This document shows, one piece after another, positions 54,090 through 63,381 of a DNA stretch of 64,000 bases. The position numbers and the translations under genes are program-made. The stretch comes from GCA-002282575 sp964606405 (GTDB lineage: Bacteria; Pseudomonadota; Gammaproteobacteria; Thiomicrospirales; Thiomicrospiraceae). Each line of letters opens with the position of its first letter. Positions within the stretch are counted from its first letter, which is position 1. The notes under the pieces were generated by a model. It searched no databases, was not told the DNA's origin, and was given only the letters and a program-made list of their open reading frames with translations. The DNA is taken from positions 61,822 through 125,821 of the forward strand of contig CAZSGH010000001.1 of the NCBI GenBank assembly GCA_964606405.1, given 5' to 3'.

Positions 54090-54904
54090 CAGACCAATAC
54101 GCTGTACTCGGCAACCCGATTAGTCATAGTAAATCGCCGTTGATCCATCGCTTATTTGCCGAGCAAACAGGGCAGAACTTGACCTACACGGCTATTTGCG
54201 TACCGCTCGATGGTTTCTTGTTGAGTCTTACCGATTTGCACGCGCAAGGCTTTAAAGGCATGAATGTCACCGTCCCCTTTAAGTTCGAGGCGTTTGCAGC
54301 TTGTGAGCAGGTCAGTGATCGCGCCAAGCTCGCTGGTGCCGTGAATACCCTTATTCGCACCGATACAGGCTGGACAGGCGACAATACCGACGGTGCTGGC
54401 TTGGTGGCAGACTTAATCCGCTTGGTTGGCGACTTAGCAGGTAAGCGGGTACTGATGTTGGGTGCTGGTGGGGCTGCCAGCGGTGTTGTGAAGCCGTTGC
54501 TCGACGCTAAAGTCGACCAACTCACGATTGCCAACCGCACCGCCGAAAAAGCAGTCGACTTGGCAACCCGTGCGCAACACCTGCGCGTCAATGGTTGTGG
54601 CTACGATGTTGTGCCTAACCAGCCTTACGACATTGTTATCAATGCCACAGCGGCCAGTTTGGCGGGCGACTTGCCGCCCTTAAAATCGGGCTGGTTTGCC
54701 GACAGTCATTGTCTCGCCTACGACATGATGTACAGTAAAGAAGCAACTGTGTTTATGCAAGCCGCACAAGGATTCGGCGCACAGCACACAGCCGATGGGC
54801 TAGGTATGCTGGTTGAGCAAGCCGCCGAAGCCTTTTATTTATGGCGCGACATCAAACCAGAAACCACAGAACTGCTCATCCATCTTAAAAAAACGCTTGG
54901 TTAA
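54086..54904 (+). CDS. aroE: Shikimate dehydrogenase AroE
   Basis: A 272-residue NADP enzyme of the shikimate pathway. The substrate side has NPISHSKSP and NVTVPFKF (catalytic Lys), plus NTDGAGL; the cofactor side has MLGAGGAASGVVK. The start at 54086 makes an ATGA overlap with hemB; a longer frame begins inside hemB. Length is normal for AroE (272 in E. coli). Confidence 0.96.
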   Translation: MTDQYAVLGNPISHSKSPLIHRLFAEQTGQNLTYTAICVPLDGFLLSLTDLHAQGFKGMNVTVPFKFEAFAACEQVSDRAKLAGAVNTLIRTDTGWTGDNTDGAGLVADLIRLVGDLAGKRVLMLGAGGAASGVVKPLLDAKVDQLTIANRTAEKAVDLATRAQHLRVNGCGYDVVPNQPYDIVINATAASLAGDLPPLKSGWFADSHCLAYDMMYSKEATVFMQAAQGFGAQHTADGLGMLVEQAAEAFYLWRDIKPETTELLIHLKKTLG

Positions 54905-54988
54905 TGAACGAAGACAATGGACAAGTCGTAATAAAAACGGCAAGATTAACCTCGACCACATAGGACATCTCTAACAACTTAGTATTTT

Positions 54989-55055
54989 CGTCATCCTCGC
55001 GTATGCGGTGATCCAAAAATCAAGGAGATAGATTCCCGCTTTTGCGGGAATGACG
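54989..55055. repeat. Palindromic REP-like element
   Basis: About 67 bp with inverted ends CGTCAT / ATGACG. It contains a degenerate hairpin around CCTCGCGTATGCGGTG and a perfect one ATTCCCGC-TTTT-GCGGGAAT (55032-55051). It lies in the 193-base aroE-chemoreceptor gap; nothing else is seen in that gap. Confidence 0.6.
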
Positions 55056-55097
55056 GGGTTTTAAAGGTTTTCTATCGTATTTATAAGGATTAAAACG

Positions 55098-56819
55098 ATG
55101 TTCGGCAATAAACAGCTTAAAGAAACCATTGCACAGCAAACACAGCAGCTTCAAGCGCAACAGGCACAACTCGATGCCATTAGTCGCTCGATGGCGGTAA
55201 TCGAGTTCGATTTGCAGGGCAACATCATCACCGCCAATGATAACTTTCTAAACGCTTTGGGTTATTCCCTCGCCGAAGTCCAAGGCAAACATCATCGCAT
55301 CTTTGTTGATGCTGCCTATGGACAATCATCGGAATACCGTCAGTTTTGGCAAAAACTGCAATCGGGCAGTTTTTTTACCGACCGCTTTAAACGCATCGCT
55401 AAAAACGGTAAAACCGTTTGGATTGAGGCGAGCTACAACCCCATTCTTGATGCCAGTGGCAAACCGAGCAAAGTCATCAAGCTTGCCACAGATATTACTG
55501 CCAAAGTCGAAGCTGAAAACGATGCTAAAGGTCGACTTGATGCTATTAGCCGTTCGATGGCAGTGATTGAGTTTGACTTACAAGGCAACATTCTCGATGC
55601 TAACAGTAATTTTTGTCAGACCATGGGTTATAACCTATCCGACATTAAAGGCAAACATCATCGACTCTTCGTCGAAGCGAGCTATGCCGCCAGCGCTGAC
55701 TACGCTCAGCTATGGCAAACACTTGCACGCGGCGAATTGTCAGCGGGCACCTTTAAGCGGATTGGCAACAATGGCAAGATTGTCTGGATCGAAGCCAGTT
55801 ACAACCCCATTCTTGATGCGGCTGGCAAGCCTTACAAAGTTGTTAAATACGCCGTCGATGTCGGTGCGAACACCAACACGAAACTACTCAAGTCAGTTAT
55901 CGAAGACGCAACCCATTTACTAGAATCAGTGGCAAACGGTAAGTTAACAGCACAAATGCAAGGCAATTACAGCAGCTATCAGAACACCATGTTCTACGAC
56001 ATGATTGCGCAACTGCAAGCCGCCATCAATCATATGTCTAGCGCACTACAAAATGCCATTCATAATGCCGCATTGGTTGCAAACACTGTCACACAGGTAT
56101 CGGCACACGTTGCGAATAGCGCAACGCGACTGACCGAACGAATGCAGGAACAGGCAGCATCGTTAGAAGAAACCAACGCAACCATGAGCGAAATGACCGC
56201 AACCGTTCAGGCTAACACCAACAACTCGCAAAAAGTTGCCGATTTGGCACATCAAATGCAAGCGCAAGCAGGATCGGGCGTCACTGTCATGCGACAAACC
56301 ATCACTGCGATGCAATCCATTCGAGCGTCGAGCACGCAAATTGCCGACATTGTCACCCTAATCGATGGCATCGCTTTTCAAACCAACCTATTAGCACTTA
56401 ACGCAGCCGTCGAAGCCGCTCGTGCTGGTGAGCACGGGCGTGGTTTTGCTGTCGTAGCAGGAGAAGTGCGTGCCTTAGCGCAAAAGTCATCTGAAGCCGC
56501 TAAAGATATTCGCACCCTCATTAGCGATAGTGTGTCACGCATCGAAAACGGCACGCAATTAGCCGATAAGTCAGGAGAAATGCTAGACGGCATTAATCAG
56601 TCTATTGGTCTGGTTGCCATGATGATTGAACAAATTGCTAGCGCTTCTCACGAGCAGGCAAGCGCAATCCATCACATTCATAAAGCCATGAGCGAAATTG
56701 ACAGTGTGACACAGGAAAATAGCATGCTGGTACAAGATACCAGTGCTTCTGCCGAAACCTTATCCAGCGAAGCCGAAAGTCTGCGCAGCAATATGTCATT
56801 TTTCAACACTGGTCATTAA
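55098..56819 (+). CDS. Cytoplasmic methyl-accepting chemotaxis protein with tandem duplicated PAS domains
   Basis: A 573-residue chemoreceptor with no membrane helix. Two PAS domains (about 25-135 and 146-256) are close internal duplicates: both start DAISRSMAVIEFDLQGNI and contain KHHR(I/L)FV, WIEASYNPILDA and a matching end. A linker and the conserved hairpin follow (IAFQTNLLALNAAVEAARA, GFAVVAGEVRALA). Tandem PAS chemoreceptors often bind haem or flavin for aerotaxis or energy taxis; the cofactor here is unknown. The repeat-unit length is about 121 residues. Confidence 0.93.
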   Translation: MFGNKQLKETIAQQTQQLQAQQAQLDAISRSMAVIEFDLQGNIITANDNFLNALGYSLAEVQGKHHRIFVDAAYGQSSEYRQFWQKLQSGSFFTDRFKRIAKNGKTVWIEASYNPILDASGKPSKVIKLATDITAKVEAENDAKGRLDAISRSMAVIEFDLQGNILDANSNFCQTMGYNLSDIKGKHHRLFVEASYAASADYAQLWQTLARGELSAGTFKRIGNNGKIVWIEASYNPILDAAGKPYKVVKYAVDVGANTNTKLLKSVIEDATHLLESVANGKLTAQMQGNYSSYQNTMFYDMIAQLQAAINHMSSALQNAIHNAALVANTVTQVSAHVANSATRLTERMQEQAASLEETNATMSEMTATVQANTNNSQKVADLAHQMQAQAGSGVTVMRQTITAMQSIRASSTQIADIVTLIDGIAFQTNLLALNAAVEAARAGEHGRGFAVVAGEVRALAQKSSEAAKDIRTLISDSVSRIENGTQLADKSGEMLDGINQSIGLVAMMIEQIASASHEQASAIHHIHKAMSEIDSVTQENSMLVQDTSASAETLSSEAESLRSNMSFFNTGH

Positions 56820-56884
56820 ATAAAATTATCGAATAAAAAAAATATTTATGGGCACGCAAGTGCTCATTTTTATTTATAATATTA

Positions 56885-57033
56885 GGGTACTTCTAAAAAC
56901 CCCACTTCGTGGCATTTTTAGTGTCCCTAAATTGTTTTACCTCTGGTAGAAGGGCTTAAATCAAGCAGTTACATGCAATATTAGTGCATCCCTTCCCCCA
57001 GACCCCCAACCCTTTAGGTTATTAGATGTTCCC
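56885..57033. repeat. MITE-like element, copy B (149 bp)
   Basis: The ends are GGGTACTTCTAAAAACC (56885-56901) and GGTTATTAGATGTTCCC (57017-57033), inverted repeats matching at 14 of 17 positions. The left end also forms CTAAAAA-CC-CCAC-TTC-GTGG-CA-TTTTTAG. The interior aligns with copy A in reverse orientation. It fills most of the 250-base gap between the chemoreceptor and the SQR-like gene. Confidence 0.8.
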
Positions 57034-57069
57034 TATTACTATCTTATACTTACAAGTGAATTAACCACC

Positions 57070-58206
57070 ATGTCAAACATCACCATTTTGGGTAGCGGAT
57101 TTGCTGCCTTAACAGCCGTTAAGCGCTTACGCGCGCAACGTCCTAACGCCAAAATCACCGTTATTAGTCCCAAAGCAGAAATGATCTACTACCCTAGCTT
57201 AATTTGGGTGCCGACAGGTTCTCGCACTGGCGACGATTTGCGCGTCGACTTAACCGCTTTCTTTAAGCGCATGAATGTCAGCCACGTTAGCGCAAGCGTA
57301 ACAGGCTTAACGCACGATGGTCGCACAGTACAAACGACAGCAGGCGACTTTCATAACGATGGTTTAATCATCGGCACAGGTGGTCGTTTTATGAAAAAAC
57401 TGCCTGGTATCGACCACGCGATTGCCATTTGTGAAGGCATCCCTGCGGCACAAGCGATTCGTGACCGTATCGCTGCCATGCGCGAGACGGGCGGTGGTAC
57501 CATCGCCTTCGGATTTGCCAGCAATCCGAACGAACAAGCTGCCATGCGTGGTGGTCCTAACTTCGAAATCCTGTTTGGTATCGATAACTGGATGCGTAAA
57601 GAAGGCATTCGTGACCAGTTTAAACTGGTGTTCTTTTCGCCCGCTCAACGCCCTGGTCAGCGCTTAGGTGATGCGGCTGTCGACCGTATTTTGGGCATGA
57701 TGGCAGAAAAAGGTATTAGCACACACCTCGGTCATAAAATGGTGCGCTTCGAAGAAAAGAAAGTGGTTACCGAGGGCGAAGAAATCGATACCGATTTAAT
57801 TCTGTTTATGCCCGGCATGACAGGACCTGCTTGGGCAGAAAATGCAGGGATTTCTCTGTCCGCGGGCGGCTTCTTTCCGGCCAACGCGCACTGTCAAGTA
57901 CAAGGCTTAGAGCGCGTTTATGTCGCAGGTGATGCGGGTAGCTATCCAGGACCAGAATGGTTACCAAAACAAGCCCACGTTGCCGACTTACAAGCAGAAA
58001 CGGCTGTCGATAACCTGATTGCAGAACTTGACTCGCAACCTGTCGAGAAGAAGTTTAAGGTTGAGCTATTATGCATTATGGATATGTACGACAAAGCCGT
58101 GCTAGTATTACGCACCGAAACGCGCAGCCTGCTATTACCCTGTCGCTTATTGCACTGGGCGAAAGTTGGCTTTGAATGGTGGTATTTACGCGGCTATCGT
58201 CGTTAA
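57070..58206 (+). CDS. Sulfide:quinone oxidoreductase-like flavoprotein
   Basis: A 378-residue pyridine-nucleotide-disulfide-type oxidoreductase close to SQR. The FAD motif ITILGSGFAALTAVKRL is at the N-terminus, FMPGMTGP mid-protein, YVAGDAG at the second FAD contact, and a tryptophan-rich C-terminus suits membrane attachment. Canonical SQR uses three cysteines. Here C121 is present, but the region that normally holds the middle Cys reads FASNPNEQAAMRGGPNFEILF with none; other cysteines are C275, C335 and C358. It may be a divergent SQR type or act on another donor. Confidence 0.8.
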   Translation: MSNITILGSGFAALTAVKRLRAQRPNAKITVISPKAEMIYYPSLIWVPTGSRTGDDLRVDLTAFFKRMNVSHVSASVTGLTHDGRTVQTTAGDFHNDGLIIGTGGRFMKKLPGIDHAIAICEGIPAAQAIRDRIAAMRETGGGTIAFGFASNPNEQAAMRGGPNFEILFGIDNWMRKEGIRDQFKLVFFSPAQRPGQRLGDAAVDRILGMMAEKGISTHLGHKMVRFEEKKVVTEGEEIDTDLILFMPGMTGPAWAENAGISLSAGGFFPANAHCQVQGLERVYVAGDAGSYPGPEWLPKQAHVADLQAETAVDNLIAELDSQPVEKKFKVELLCIMDMYDKAVLVLRTETRSLLLPCRLLHWAKVGFEWWYLRGYRR

Positions 58207-58228
58207 TATTTAAACGCTACACATACTT

Positions 58229-58259
58229 CTGTCATTCTCGTATTCAGAGAGAATGACAG
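58229..58259. terminator. Hairpin after the SQR-like gene
   Basis: Perfect 11-bp stem CTGTCATTCTC / GAGAATGACAG with a 9-base loop, between convergent genes. The GTCATTC/GAATGAC core resembles the palindromic element at 54989-55055. Confidence 0.6.
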
Positions 58260-58278
58260 ACAGATCAAACCCTTGCGC

Positions 58279-58938
58279 CTAAGCCCGATCGTTACGCCAA
58301 ACTAATGCGACCATAAAACCACCGAAACTAACCACCAACAACAAAACCATCCACAAGGACAGCTGGTTATTTAACTGTCTATCGTAAACCTTTTCAATAT
58401 CATCGACATAAATTCCTGTTCCGACAACCCAACCCCACGACTCAACACGCTTCACATAGGATAGCTTGGGCAGTTGTTCTTCGCTATTTTCAAAACCAGG
58501 ACGCGCACGATAATAGACTAAAAAACCTGAGCCTTGCGGGGATTGTGCGGTAGTGACAAACTCACGATAAACATATACGCCTTCCTTGTCCTGAAAGTTA
58601 AACATCGACTTCCCCTCTAAAGCGAGACGAAATGGATGCACAATCAGCGTATGATCTAAACCATTCACCCAAAAGTAACCTTCCTTAGCATAGCGTAGAC
58701 TGCGCAAAATATCTGCAGCACGACGCTGTGCTTCCGCTAAACTCAGTTGGTGCGTTTCGACGAGGTGTTGATGGTAGTCAATCACACTAATCGCCTGATC
58801 TACCTGTTCTTTAATGTGATGGCGTTTCTCTGCCCAGAGCACATCTCTCAAACCTGTCAGGCTGGTATAGCCCGATGCTGCAATGCCAACAAATAGCGCC
58901 AAAAGCACTAACCAAATACTTACTTTTGTATTTAACAT
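58279..58938 (-). CDS. Cache-domain membrane protein lacking a signalling domain
   Basis: A 219-residue protein: TM1 at about 8-28, a single-Cache type 2 domain (about 35-185, AKEGYFWVNGLDHTLIVHPF and SYVKRVESWGWVVGTGIYVDD), and TM2 at about 193-211, then only a few residues. It is the sensor part of a chemoreceptor without HAMP or the signalling hairpin. It could be a truncated gene or a genuine ligand-binding partner. No downstream remnant of the missing domain is seen before the end of the frame. Confidence 0.85.
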   Translation of the reverse strand: MLNTKVSIWLVLLALFVGIAASGYTSLTGLRDVLWAEKRHHIKEQVDQAISVIDYHQHLVETHQLSLAEAQRRAADILRSLRYAKEGYFWVNGLDHTLIVHPFRLALEGKSMFNFQDKEGVYVYREFVTTAQSPQGSGFLVYYRARPGFENSEEQLPKLSYVKRVESWGWVVGTGIYVDDIEKVYDRQLNNQLSLWMVLLLVVSFGGFMVALVWRNDRA

Positions 58939-59085
58939 TATTTATTCCCCAATCCCTAGGGTAGATTATACGCTAAGACATTCCTACAACAACACCTTCT
59001 CCACGCCACCGTTTTTAATCTGTTCGATAAAGGTTTCTTGCCAGCTAGTTCTTTGGGATACCAACGTTCTATCTACAGAAATACG

Positions 59086-62000
59086 TTAGTTAATAATTGT
59101 AAGTCGTTTTCTTAGCAACCCTGACGGTGAGCCTATTACGTTCACGCCAAAAACATTAAGATCACCGAACACAATGAAGGAATCTTTAGCGCGAGAAACG
59201 GCTACATTAAGCATATTAGAACCAACATCATAAAACTTTCCTTTGTTTTTTTCATTCTCACCATACACACTAGAGAATAGTACAATCAAGCGCTCGTCTC
59301 CTTGTAGGCTATGAACTGTTCCAACAGTTAAGCCACTAACCCCCACCCTTTGTAGTTCATTTTTAATAAGTTGAGCCTGTTTGCTAAAAGGTGTAATAAT
59401 GCCAACCGTTTTCTTTAGTACCGACAGGTCATCCATTGCTAAATACTTATCATCTTGTTGGCGTGCATAAGCAACAATAACACTTCGCTCCGCGGCTAAC
59501 CAGTTTGCAATTTCTTTCGCCTCACCGTAATTCCCTCGACTACCACCAAAAGAACTCGACGGGGAGCAAACGTGCTTCATCGACATTGTTCCCCAAGGTA
59601 CAACGTGTTTAGCTTCACCACGCATCGGTTCAAGTAGACCTTTATAAATCAGATCATTACAATAACCGACAATGTTGTTAAAACAACGTCTATGTTCTGT
59701 CAGATACAGGCCACGTTGTAACATCTCAAATTGATGGTAATGGCATTGTCTTTGCGCTATTCGCATGACATTACCACTACTGGCTAATAATCCACTCTCT
59801 AACCATCGATCATAATCGGCATCGTCGCTAAGCAAACCATTCATTGCAAGGTTAGATCGATCTATACTTGCAGGAATGTTCCAGACAGGTTCAATCTGGT
59901 CGGTATCGCCAACAATCACTGCTTTTTTAGCTAATGCAAAACTCACAGCCGACACATCAGACAAAGCCTGTCCGGCCTCATCAACGACGAGCAAATCAAT
60001 TGCTCCAATTAAGGGAAGCTCCGCCCACACTTTATCCCTAAACTCACCAGCAATAAAGGTGCTCGGAACCATATAAAAAGTAGAAACAAAGCAAGGAGTT
60101 AGCTTAGCGTATCTACGCAATTTTCGCAAAACCTTCGTCAGCGATTTTTTATCTTGATCATTACTCTCAACAAATGCCTTGGTTTCTTTTAACCAGCGCG
60201 CTTCAAAATAATGAGTTGCCAATTTAAATAGGCGAAAACGGTAGTAGCGATCACTAATCTCGGACACTTTTTCAGTGATGGTTTTAGCAAAGAGTTGGAT
60301 ACTATCTGCTGGCTTCATCCATTCATTAAGTTGATTGCTTAATTCTTCAAACCGCTGTAAATCACCCTCAAGATCGACAAGTTGTTTTTGAATTTTATCG
60401 TGATTTTTGCGCTCATTGTCAATATCGTTAGTAAGCTCGATTTCTACTTCATCGTCTGTAAACACCGTAATAGTGCTATTCCATTGTTTTAACAACCGAG
60501 CTGTTTTTCTTGACTCTTGTTTGCGTATCGTTGCAATCCATAACAACAATGAAATCAGCCAACTACGCGACTCCCAAAGCCCATATACTGCGTCTAATAA
60601 ATCACGTTTACGTTTAACATTAATGCTATGCTCAAACAGTGACTTATTCAAATCTCTAACTAACGATTCAAGACTCTCAACGGAGCCATATCTTTGCTCA
60701 ATATCGACCAAAGATGCTTGCCATGACTCTAGCAAATCTAAACCTCTATCAATTTGGCTTTGCTCAAAAGACATTGCGTTATGCAGGGTATTAATTGCAC
60801 AATCAATACTTGAACAGTTATTACTGCCACTTTGCCAGCTTGCTAACTTGCTTAGAAAGAATGTTTGAGCCTTAGTCACAAACTCTGTTGTTTGCCATTC
60901 GCTCATACAGCCTTCACCTTTTGGTCCAGCGTAACGATAAAGATTGTCTTTTGTTGCTTTTCCTTGTGAGCAAAAATATAAACCATAACTATCTATTTCT
61001 GGTATCCATCTTCCTTGCAGATGTTCATCTAAACCCACTTCGTCAACACGAGCAAAGCTTTCCAAGATATTGGTTACTGCTTGATTATTATTCGATGTCG
61101 CCACGATAATTGGGGGTTCAGCATGATTCAACGCTGCTTGTGTCCAAAGATTAGCGACAATAGATCTTAGAAGTGTTGTTTTGCCCGTCCCTGGAGGACC
61201 ATTAACAGCCAAGATGTCACCATCGCCTTGTTCTAGAAAATAATGCAATGCGTTACGTTGATTGGAAGCTAATGGAAACTCGCCAGTCATTTGGCCTACA
61301 TGATGTTTTGCCAATAATTTTGAAGTTGTTTTACTCGTAAAGACACGAAGATCCGAATCTCTTCTGCTGCTATAGTTTTGATAAAGACGAGGAAAGCTAT
61401 TTTTATTTATAAGATAATCAAGAACTTTCATCATATTCTTTTTCGCATCAGTTACTGGCGGAGTTAACTGTATCAAACACTGGCTACTCGGCTCATAGTT
61501 TTCTAACAGTTTAATATCAAAAAGTTGTTCATTACTTCCTTTATATTGTGCTCTACCTACATGGCAAAGCAAGCGTGTAGTGTAACTAACTAATTGCGGC
61601 CAACTATCGATGCCTTCAAATGGATTATGAGTGAAATACTGATCCAACAACGTCATCTCAGTGAACGGCTGATTAGCCCCTTCTTGTGTCGGTCCAATCC
61701 AAACTCGTGGAATCCAAGGTGCTTTGTTTGTTGGCGACAATTTACCATCACGCATAAGATTGGCAAAAATAGCTACGGGAATAAGGACAGTTCTTAGGTT
61801 GCCGTTTTTTGCACCGCCACTCTGCATCAACATGTCTACGCGTGGGTAAATAACGATCTCTAACTGTTGAAGTTGCAGTTTATTTGGTGGTTGTCTGGCA
61901 TCAAGAATTTGCTCTGCCAATGACGCATCAATGCGACCTTCTGTCCACACCAAATAATTTTGCGCCAGATAATTTCCAGCTGGATCTTGTTTCTTGTCAC

Positions 62001-62103
62001 ACCCTATTATGGGAAGGATATCTTTGTCTGCTGGACATAAGCGCTCAGAGTCGATCAATGATTGTCGAAAATAACGGCTGATAGACATTAAGTATGAGTT
62101 CAT
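59086..62103 (-). CDS. Large UPF1-like superfamily 1 helicase, possibly defence-associated
   Basis: A 1005-residue cytoplasmic protein. The first ~270 residues match nothing I recognise. Helicase motifs: Q-type region SNQRNALHYFL, Walker A GPPGTGKT (302-309), Walker B as DEAGQ (708-712), GDTDQIEP (732-739), then TVHSLQGDERLIVLFSSVYG and VAVSRAKDSFIVFGD near the C-terminus. Between motifs Ia and II is a long coiled-coil-rich insertion (about 440-650). This is the DNA2/NAM7/UPF1 group. Stand-alone genes like this often lie in defence islands; that link is inference. Confidence 0.83.
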   Translation of the reverse strand: MNSYLMSISRYFRQSLIDSERLCPADKDILPIIGCDKKQDPAGNYLAQNYLVWTEGRIDASLAEQILDARQPPNKLQLQQLEIVIYPRVDMLMQSGGAKNGNLRTVLIPVAIFANLMRDGKLSPTNKAPWIPRVWIGPTQEGANQPFTEMTLLDQYFTHNPFEGIDSWPQLVSYTTRLLCHVGRAQYKGSNEQLFDIKLLENYEPSSQCLIQLTPPVTDAKKNMMKVLDYLINKNSFPRLYQNYSSRRDSDLRVFTSKTTSKLLAKHHVGQMTGEFPLASNQRNALHYFLEQGDGDILAVNGPPGTGKTTLLRSIVANLWTQAALNHAEPPIIVATSNNNQAVTNILESFARVDEVGLDEHLQGRWIPEIDSYGLYFCSQGKATKDNLYRYAGPKGEGCMSEWQTTEFVTKAQTFFLSKLASWQSGSNNCSSIDCAINTLHNAMSFEQSQIDRGLDLLESWQASLVDIEQRYGSVESLESLVRDLNKSLFEHSINVKRKRDLLDAVYGLWESRSWLISLLLWIATIRKQESRKTARLLKQWNSTITVFTDDEVEIELTNDIDNERKNHDKIQKQLVDLEGDLQRFEELSNQLNEWMKPADSIQLFAKTITEKVSEISDRYYRFRLFKLATHYFEARWLKETKAFVESNDQDKKSLTKVLRKLRRYAKLTPCFVSTFYMVPSTFIAGEFRDKVWAELPLIGAIDLLVVDEAGQALSDVSAVSFALAKKAVIVGDTDQIEPVWNIPASIDRSNLAMNGLLSDDADYDRWLESGLLASSGNVMRIAQRQCHYHQFEMLQRGLYLTEHRRCFNNIVGYCNDLIYKGLLEPMRGEAKHVVPWGTMSMKHVCSPSSSFGGSRGNYGEAKEIANWLAAERSVIVAYARQQDDKYLAMDDLSVLKKTVGIITPFSKQAQLIKNELQRVGVSGLTVGTVHSLQGDERLIVLFSSVYGENEKNKGKFYDVGSNMLNVAVSRAKDSFIVFGDLNVFGVNVIGSPSGLLRKRLTIIN

Positions 62104-62602
62104 TATTCTTTCCCATTTATAAGCATAATCAGTGCAGAATAACCGCTATAGGCATACAACTCAAGCACTCTGCCCGATACGACATAGGAAAGAAAGCAAC
62201 TTGCACGTTTTAAATAAAATCGCACACTTTTCTTATAGTTAGTTTTTTCAGTAAGCCCCACCCAGACGAGAAAACCCTATCAATTAGACTAATTATCGCT
62301 AGCTTATCCGACAAAAATAATTCTATAGTCTTTATAAAAATATTTAGTTAGCGCCCTGTGTTAAATGATGGGTATACTCTGACCAACGCCGCAACCATAA
62401 ACACGGCATAACACAACATTTAGGTGTATCCACAATGAACATTACCCGTCTATCTTCTGGGTCTCCGCACCCTTATTCCGTCTCTACGGCACATGCCGCT
62501 TTATTTCGCTATCAATTCAATCTAACTGGGCAGCATGCTCGAAAACACACACCGTCCAATTCTCTTATTGGCTGACTAGCCGTTCGTAAAAAGGAATTTA
62601 AA
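62104..62602. other. 499-base gap between divergent helicase and secreted-protein genes
   Basis: AT-rich and without RNA genes that I can recognise. It should hold divergent promoters; a TATACT at about 62371 is a possible -10 for the rightward genes but its -35 is weak. A short frame at 62435-62575 is listed separately. A GGAATTT sequence at 62591 precedes the secreted-protein start. Confidence 0.5.
62435..62575 (+). CDS. Possible 46-residue small protein
   Basis: ATG at 62435 after TTTAGGTGTATCCACA, closing at TGA 62575. The peptide is basic and His/Ser-rich without a membrane helix or signal peptide. There is no supporting homology from inspection, so it may be chance. It lies just upstream of the secreted-protein gene. 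Confidence 0.25.
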   Translation: MNITRLSSGSPHPYSVSTAHAALFRYQFNLTGQHARKHTPSNSLIG

Positions 62603-63352
62603 GTGAAACAAAGACTTATCACCACAATAGTTACGCTACTGTGCTTAACGGTATTCAGTAGCGCTTCTTATGCTTGGCGAACAGATTGGAAAGCAAAAGC
62701 CGATCAAATGATTGTGGTTAGCCCAGAAGTAAAAGCTGAAATAGCTAAAAGCCCCGACAAAGCCAAGCTTAACAAGGTAGTAAAGGTTGGGCAGATGTTT
62801 ATGAAATCCTATCATGGACTTGTTGACTCTGATGAAGACTTGGATTTGTGGTGGGAAAAAAACCTTGCACCATGGACAACGGCAAATTCAGATGATTTTT
62901 TTAATTATCATGCTTTTCCAGATAGCGATCAAATAAGTAACTATTGGATTTGTGACCATATCTCTTTAGATGAAGTAAGGGTTACAACCCAAGGTTATGA
63001 ACTTCTTTATCAGGCAATTATTGCGAGTCGAGGTAATTTGGGGCGTTTTGGAGGTGGAGAGTTTACTGATGAAGAATATCAGAACACGCCAGAAAATGGG
63101 GATATTTATCGGGAACGTTTGTACATCAATCATGACAATAAAGTTTACGATGTCAAATCCCATAACCAAACGGGTGCTGCGTGGATTGGAAAATCAATAG
63201 AAACCGCTAAGCATGATTTAGAGAGAGGGTATAAAACAGATCCTAGTCAAATTGATGGCTTAGGTCAGAATTCGCGAGAACACCGTATCACTTTATACAG
63301 CAAACAACTCAATTTTTTAACACAGGCAAATAAAGTCTGTCCTAAATACTAG
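62603..63352 (+). CDS. Secreted protein of unknown family upstream of the NlpC/P60-like gene
   Basis: A 249-residue protein with a clear signal peptide (about 1-24, cleavage near SYA-WRTDW). The mature part is charged, with aromatic-rich segments (DLDLWWEKNLAPW, FNYHAFPDSDQ) and two cysteines (about 121 and 247) that could pair. No catalytic motif is seen. The ATG is preceded by AAAAGGAATTTAA. It is 29 bases upstream of the NlpC/P60-like gene, so the two are probably one unit. Roles as a periplasmic inhibitor or as an accessory secreted factor are both possible; neither is shown. Confidence 0.72.
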   Translation: MKQRLITTIVTLLCLTVFSSASYAWRTDWKAKADQMIVVSPEVKAEIAKSPDKAKLNKVVKVGQMFMKSYHGLVDSDEDLDLWWEKNLAPWTTANSDDFFNYHAFPDSDQISNYWICDHISLDEVRVTTQGYELLYQAIIASRGNLGRFGGGEFTDEEYQNTPENGDIYRERLYINHDNKVYDVKSHNQTGAAWIGKSIETAKHDLERGYKTDPSQIDGLGQNSREHRITLYSKQLNFLTQANKVCPKY

Positions 63353-63381
63353 TTTTTTCATAACCCCAAGAGGAAATCATC

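Noticed and set aside
58279..58938. Frameshifted chemoreceptor
   Set aside because: No signalling-domain remnant appears in any frame before the SQR-like gene end, so it is listed as an intact short protein.
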